64,000 nt of DNA from Aliiroseovarius sediminis (GTDB lineage Bacteria; Pseudomonadota; Alphaproteobacteria; Rhodobacterales; Rhodobacteraceae), in NCBI RefSeq assembly GCF_022678485.1, contig NZ_JALBYP010000035.1:1-64000 (forward strand). The letters are read 5' to 3'. The notes below the pieces were generated by a model. That model had not been told where the DNA came from. It saw nothing but the letters and a program-made list of their open reading frames with translations, and did not search any database. Positions 61,218 through 64,000 of this stretch are shown here, piece after piece. The first letter of the stretch is position 1. Every line of letters starts with the position of its first letter. The position numbers and the translations under genes are program-made.

Positions 61218-63985
61218 TCCCCCAACCTTTCCAAAAGCGCAGGCACGTGCACTTGGTCGGATTTGTAGTTGCCCGTCAGAACATGCATCACAAGGTTGAT
61301 GCCAAAGCGCACCGCCATTTCGCGCTGTCGTTCACCCGCCTGCCCCCGCCCCACGGGAAACATCGGCGCGCCGTCGGAGCGGATGGCCCAGGCACCGGCC
61401 CAGTCATTGCCGCCGATGATGACCGGGCTGACCCCATCGTTCAGGTTGCGAAACGGCATGCCTTCGGCGCGTTCGGCGTTTGGGGGGGCAGCCTCGACCC
61501 ACGCAGGGCCACGGGCGCGACCGGGAAATGCCTCAAGCAGATAGAAGGCGCGGGTCAGCACATGGTCGTGCGGCACCGGTTCCAGCGGTGGCAGACCCAG
61601 CGGCAGGGCGATTGAGCGCAAGCGGCGGGTCGCGGTGCTTTCGCCACCGAACCCGGCGTCGCGGGTGTCAAACAGGATGAAACCACCAGCGGCCAGATAG
61701 GATTTCAGCCGGCCGTAAGCCTCGGGGCTGGGTTGTGTGCTGCGGTCGGTCACAGGCCAATACAGAAACGGGTAAAGCGCCAGATCGTCGCTTTCCAGAT
61801 CAAGCCCAACGGGTGGCGCCGGCTCGACCGAGGTGCGCGCAAACAGCTGGTCAGACAAGCCCAGAAGCCCAGCCTTCGCGACATCGTCGGTGGCGGCGTC
61901 TCCGCTCAGGACATGGGCCAGCGTCACGGTGCTCGCAGCGTCAATCGCACGGCTGGTCGCATCGGTTGACTGTGCCCGCGCGTCAGGCGCATGGGCAACC
62001 AGCACTGCGACGGCCACTATCCCGGCACTGATCGCCCGTTTGGTGGATCGCCGCCACAGACGGCCCGAGACCCACAAGCTGGCAAACACGTCCAGCGCGC
62101 CAAGGATCAGCGCGGCGGCCAGAAGATAGGGTGCCAGAGGACGAGCCGCGCCCATCTCGTCCCAAGTTGGCGTAATCCGGGCGGGCCATACCGCGGGCGA
62201 CATCTGCGCATCCGGACCCAACGTATTGACCGCCAGCACGCGGTCATCGTCGACATACAGGCCCGGTGGCACCTCGGCCCGCGCGCCTTCCAGAAGCTGG
62301 GGCCCATCGACCCCTACCTGCGCGCCGCCCGGTCCAAGCTGGCCGAACGCATCCAGCAGCCGGTCAGCCTGCCACTGCGTGCCTTCAAGCGCCTGCGCCT
62401 TGATCTGTCCGGGTCGGGTCGAGACCGCGAGCCGCTCGAGCATTTGAACAAACAAACCCGACAGCGCCAGCGACGACCATTCCGCATTGGCCGAGATATG
62501 AAACAGCACCACCTGCCCGTCACCCAGCGCCTTGCGGGTCACAAGCGGCGTCCCATCGGCCAGCGACGCGATGGTGCGGTCCGCTAGATCGGGGCCCGGT
62601 TCAGCCAGGATTTGGGCGCGGACAAACACGTCTTCGGGCACCGACAGCCCGAAAAAGGGCGAGGTTTCGGGAAACGGTGCCAGCGCGCGGGGGGCGCCCC
62701 AGCTCATCGCGCCGCCAACCACCCGACCGCCTGACCGCAGGGGCACGGGCAACAGGATATCCTCGACCCCGCGTCCGGTATCCGCTGCGGCCAGCCGGGG
62801 CCCGGCAAAGCGCAGCAAAAGCCCGCCCTCGGCGACCCAGGCGGCCAGTGCCTTCTGATCAGCCTCGGCAAGGCTGGACACGTCAGGCAGGATCACCACC
62901 TCGGGCCCCGCGTCGACCAGGATCGGGATGGCGTCATCCTCGATCACCTCGGCGGACGGAACCAGCGCCTCGCGCAGATAATGCAGGGGGGACAGAAGCT
63001 CCAGCCCCTCGCGCGATTGGGTGCCGGTCAAAAGCGCAACGCGGCGGCGGCGCAGGCTGTCGTCAGCCAATGTCACCGCGCCCGATGCACGATGATCGGT
63101 CAGTTGAAATCGGGTGATGCGGTTGCGCAGCTCGGGCGGCAAGGTCATCTGCGCCTTGGCGCGCGTGGAGCCAGCCGTGAAGGTCACTGGGGCCGAGGCC
63201 AGCACCCGTTCCACTCCGGTCGGATCGGGGCCGATACCCTGCACTGATAGCGTGGCCCCCTGCCCCGATACGCTGCGCAGGGCTTCGACGACCAACGCGC
63301 CGTCCTGCGGGGTCGCAGGCAAAAGACCGTATCGAGGCGCGGTGGGCTGTAAGACCTCGACCTTACCCTTGGCTTCGAACGCGGCCAAAAGATCGGCGCG
63401 TCCGTCGCGGGTCAGACCATCCGACAGCCAGACAGTATCAGCGCCCTCTACATTCGCGGCCCAACTGGGCGCGACCCCGTATGGCGCATCCCAAGACACC
63501 GGGGCCAATCCGGGCAAACGTGCACGCCAATCCCGGGCGCTGAGCCATTGCGGCACAGGCGTGTCGTCCTTTGTCACCTGGTGCGACAGAACCACCGCAA
63601 CGGTGCGCCCAGCCTGTGCGGCTTGGTCCAAGTGCCCCTTGATCGCATTTATACGCTGGGGCCAATCAGATGCCGCTGGCCAATGGGCATCGACGAAAAT
63701 CAGAAGCGGACCACGCCCCGGTTGGCGGGTGTCAGGGTTCAGGACCGGCCCCGCGAACCCAAGGATCAGCGCCGCAACCGCCAGCAAGCGCAACAAAAGC
63801 AACCACCACGGTGTCCGGTCGCTTTGCGCATCACGATCTTCCAACCCCAACAGCAGCGTGACCGCGGGGAACCGCCGCCGGATCGGCGCAGGTGGCACCG
63901 CGCGCAAAAGCCACCACAGAACCGGCAGCGCGGCCAGAGCGGCCAGCAGCCACGGGGTCGTGAAGGCAAGGGGCAGGCCAAACAT
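61214..63985 (-). CDS. BatA/DUF4159 membrane protein
   Basis: This 923-residue protein starts with a BatA-type N-terminal membrane region (PLAFTTPWLLAALAALPVLW, then a second segment WWLLLLRLLAVAALILGFAG) followed by a von Willebrand A-like stretch (GRGPLLIFVDAHWPAASDWP) and later a C-terminal DUF4159 domain (YPFLYWPVTDRSTQPSPEAY, GGFILFDTRDAGFGGESTAT). Such proteins go with MoxR and DUF58 genes; the upstream gene is off the window. The frame could begin at GTG 63988, since AAGGA lies 5-8 bases before either. It overlaps the 698-residue gene by 4 bp. The function is unknown; envelope or complex assembly is suspected. Confidence 0.85.
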   Translation of the reverse strand: MFGLPLAFTTPWLLAALAALPVLWWLLRAVPPAPIRRRFPAVTLLLGLEDRDAQSDRTPWWLLLLRLLAVAALILGFAGPVLNPDTRQPGRGPLLIFVDAHWPAASDWPQRINAIKGHLDQAAQAGRTVAVVLSHQVTKDDTPVPQWLSARDWRARLPGLAPVSWDAPYGVAPSWAANVEGADTVWLSDGLTRDGRADLLAAFEAKGKVEVLQPTAPRYGLLPATPQDGALVVEALRSVSGQGATLSVQGIGPDPTGVERVLASAPVTFTAGSTRAKAQMTLPPELRNRITRFQLTDHRASGAVTLADDSLRRRRVALLTGTQSREGLELLSPLHYLREALVPSAEVIEDDAIPILVDAGPEVVILPDVSSLAEADQKALAAWVAEGGLLLRFAGPRLAAADTGRGVEDILLPVPLRSGGRVVGGAMSWGAPRALAPFPETSPFFGLSVPEDVFVRAQILAEPGPDLADRTIASLADGTPLVTRKALGDGQVVLFHISANAEWSSLALSGLFVQMLERLAVSTRPGQIKAQALEGTQWQADRLLDAFGQLGPGGAQVGVDGPQLLEGARAEVPPGLYVDDDRVLAVNTLGPDAQMSPAVWPARITPTWDEMGAARPLAPYLLAAALILGALDVFASLWVSGRLWRRSTKRAISAGIVAVAVLVAHAPDARAQSTDATSRAIDAASTVTLAHVLSGDAATDDVAKAGLLGLSDQLFARTSVEPAPPVGLDLESDDLALYPFLYWPVTDRSTQPSPEAYGRLKSYLAAGGFILFDTRDAGFGGESTATRRLRSIALPLGLPPLEPVPHDHVLTRAFYLLEAFPGRARGPAWVEAAPPNAERAEGMPFRNLNDGVSPVIIGGNDWAGAWAIRSDGAPMFPVGRGQAGERQREMAVRFGINLVMHVLTGNYKSDQVHVPALLERLGE

Positions 63986-64000
63986 CACCTGTGTCCTTCA

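Overview
The window looks like a chromosomal segment of a Rhodobacterales (Roseobacter-group) alphaproteobacterium. The evidence is gene order and content: yacG-rng-maf-infA, a UPF0262-hisD-DUF2948-murA cluster, ffh-aroQ-rpsP-rimM-trmD-rplS-rpmE, an alphaproteobacterial MipZ-type ATPase, glcDEF, an FMN-riboswitch ribN gene, a ROSE-type leader before an Hsp20 gene, and a LuxR/LuxI pair.

Bases 1 to about 15,700 are an accessory region that ends against the 3' end of a tRNA-Phe gene. It holds an IS110-family transposase next to an IS3 remnant, a tyrosine integrase with a small XRE regulator, a sulfotransferase-like gene cut off by an IS end, a four-gene phosphorelay (membrane histidine kinase, single-domain response regulator, response regulator with a degenerate GGDEF-like tail, Hpt protein), a thermonuclease-like gene cut off by an IS, and a pile-up of IS3, IS66 and second IS3 material. 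After these come a serine-recombinase-like protein without the usual catalytic serine and three unrecognised genes with repeat-rich upstream DNA. The phosphorelay lies between two inward-facing copies of the same 24-bp IS end, 6.2 kb apart.

Bases 15,700 to 22,400 are core genes on the minus strand: RNA processing and translation (rng-like, infA), cell wall (murA), histidine synthesis (hisD) and small conserved genes. From 22,320 to 25,830 a tRNA-Thr gene, a broken integrase, a luxR-luxI quorum-sensing pair and an outer-membrane barrel gene mark a second accessory insertion.

Bases 25,860 to 33,210 are mixed housekeeping and stress genes: acyl-CoA synthetase, ABC exporter, lipoprotein, YdcF, periplasmic rhodanese, ABM-domain protein, zinc-ribbon protein and universal stress protein. 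Bases 33,500 to 41,280 carry the SRP/ribosome/tRNA-modification operon and mipZ. A sulfotransferase-like gene and a 49-residue membrane ORF are inserted in the rpsP-rimM-trmD stretch.

Bases 41,330 to 49,630 form one plus-strand run: a peptide-type ABC importer (two permeases and a fused double ATPase, with no binding protein nearby), an aldehyde dehydrogenase, a YcaQ-type DNA glycosylase, an SDR and a P1-family peptidase. An alpha/beta hydrolase and a GabD-type dehydrogenase follow. Bases 52,570 to 54,260 hold two RNA-controlled genes, an FMN riboswitch with ribN and a ROSE-like thermometer with hsp20. The window ends with a secreted trypsin-like protease, the glycolate oxidase operon glcDEF and two large membrane proteins of the BatA/DUF4159 type.
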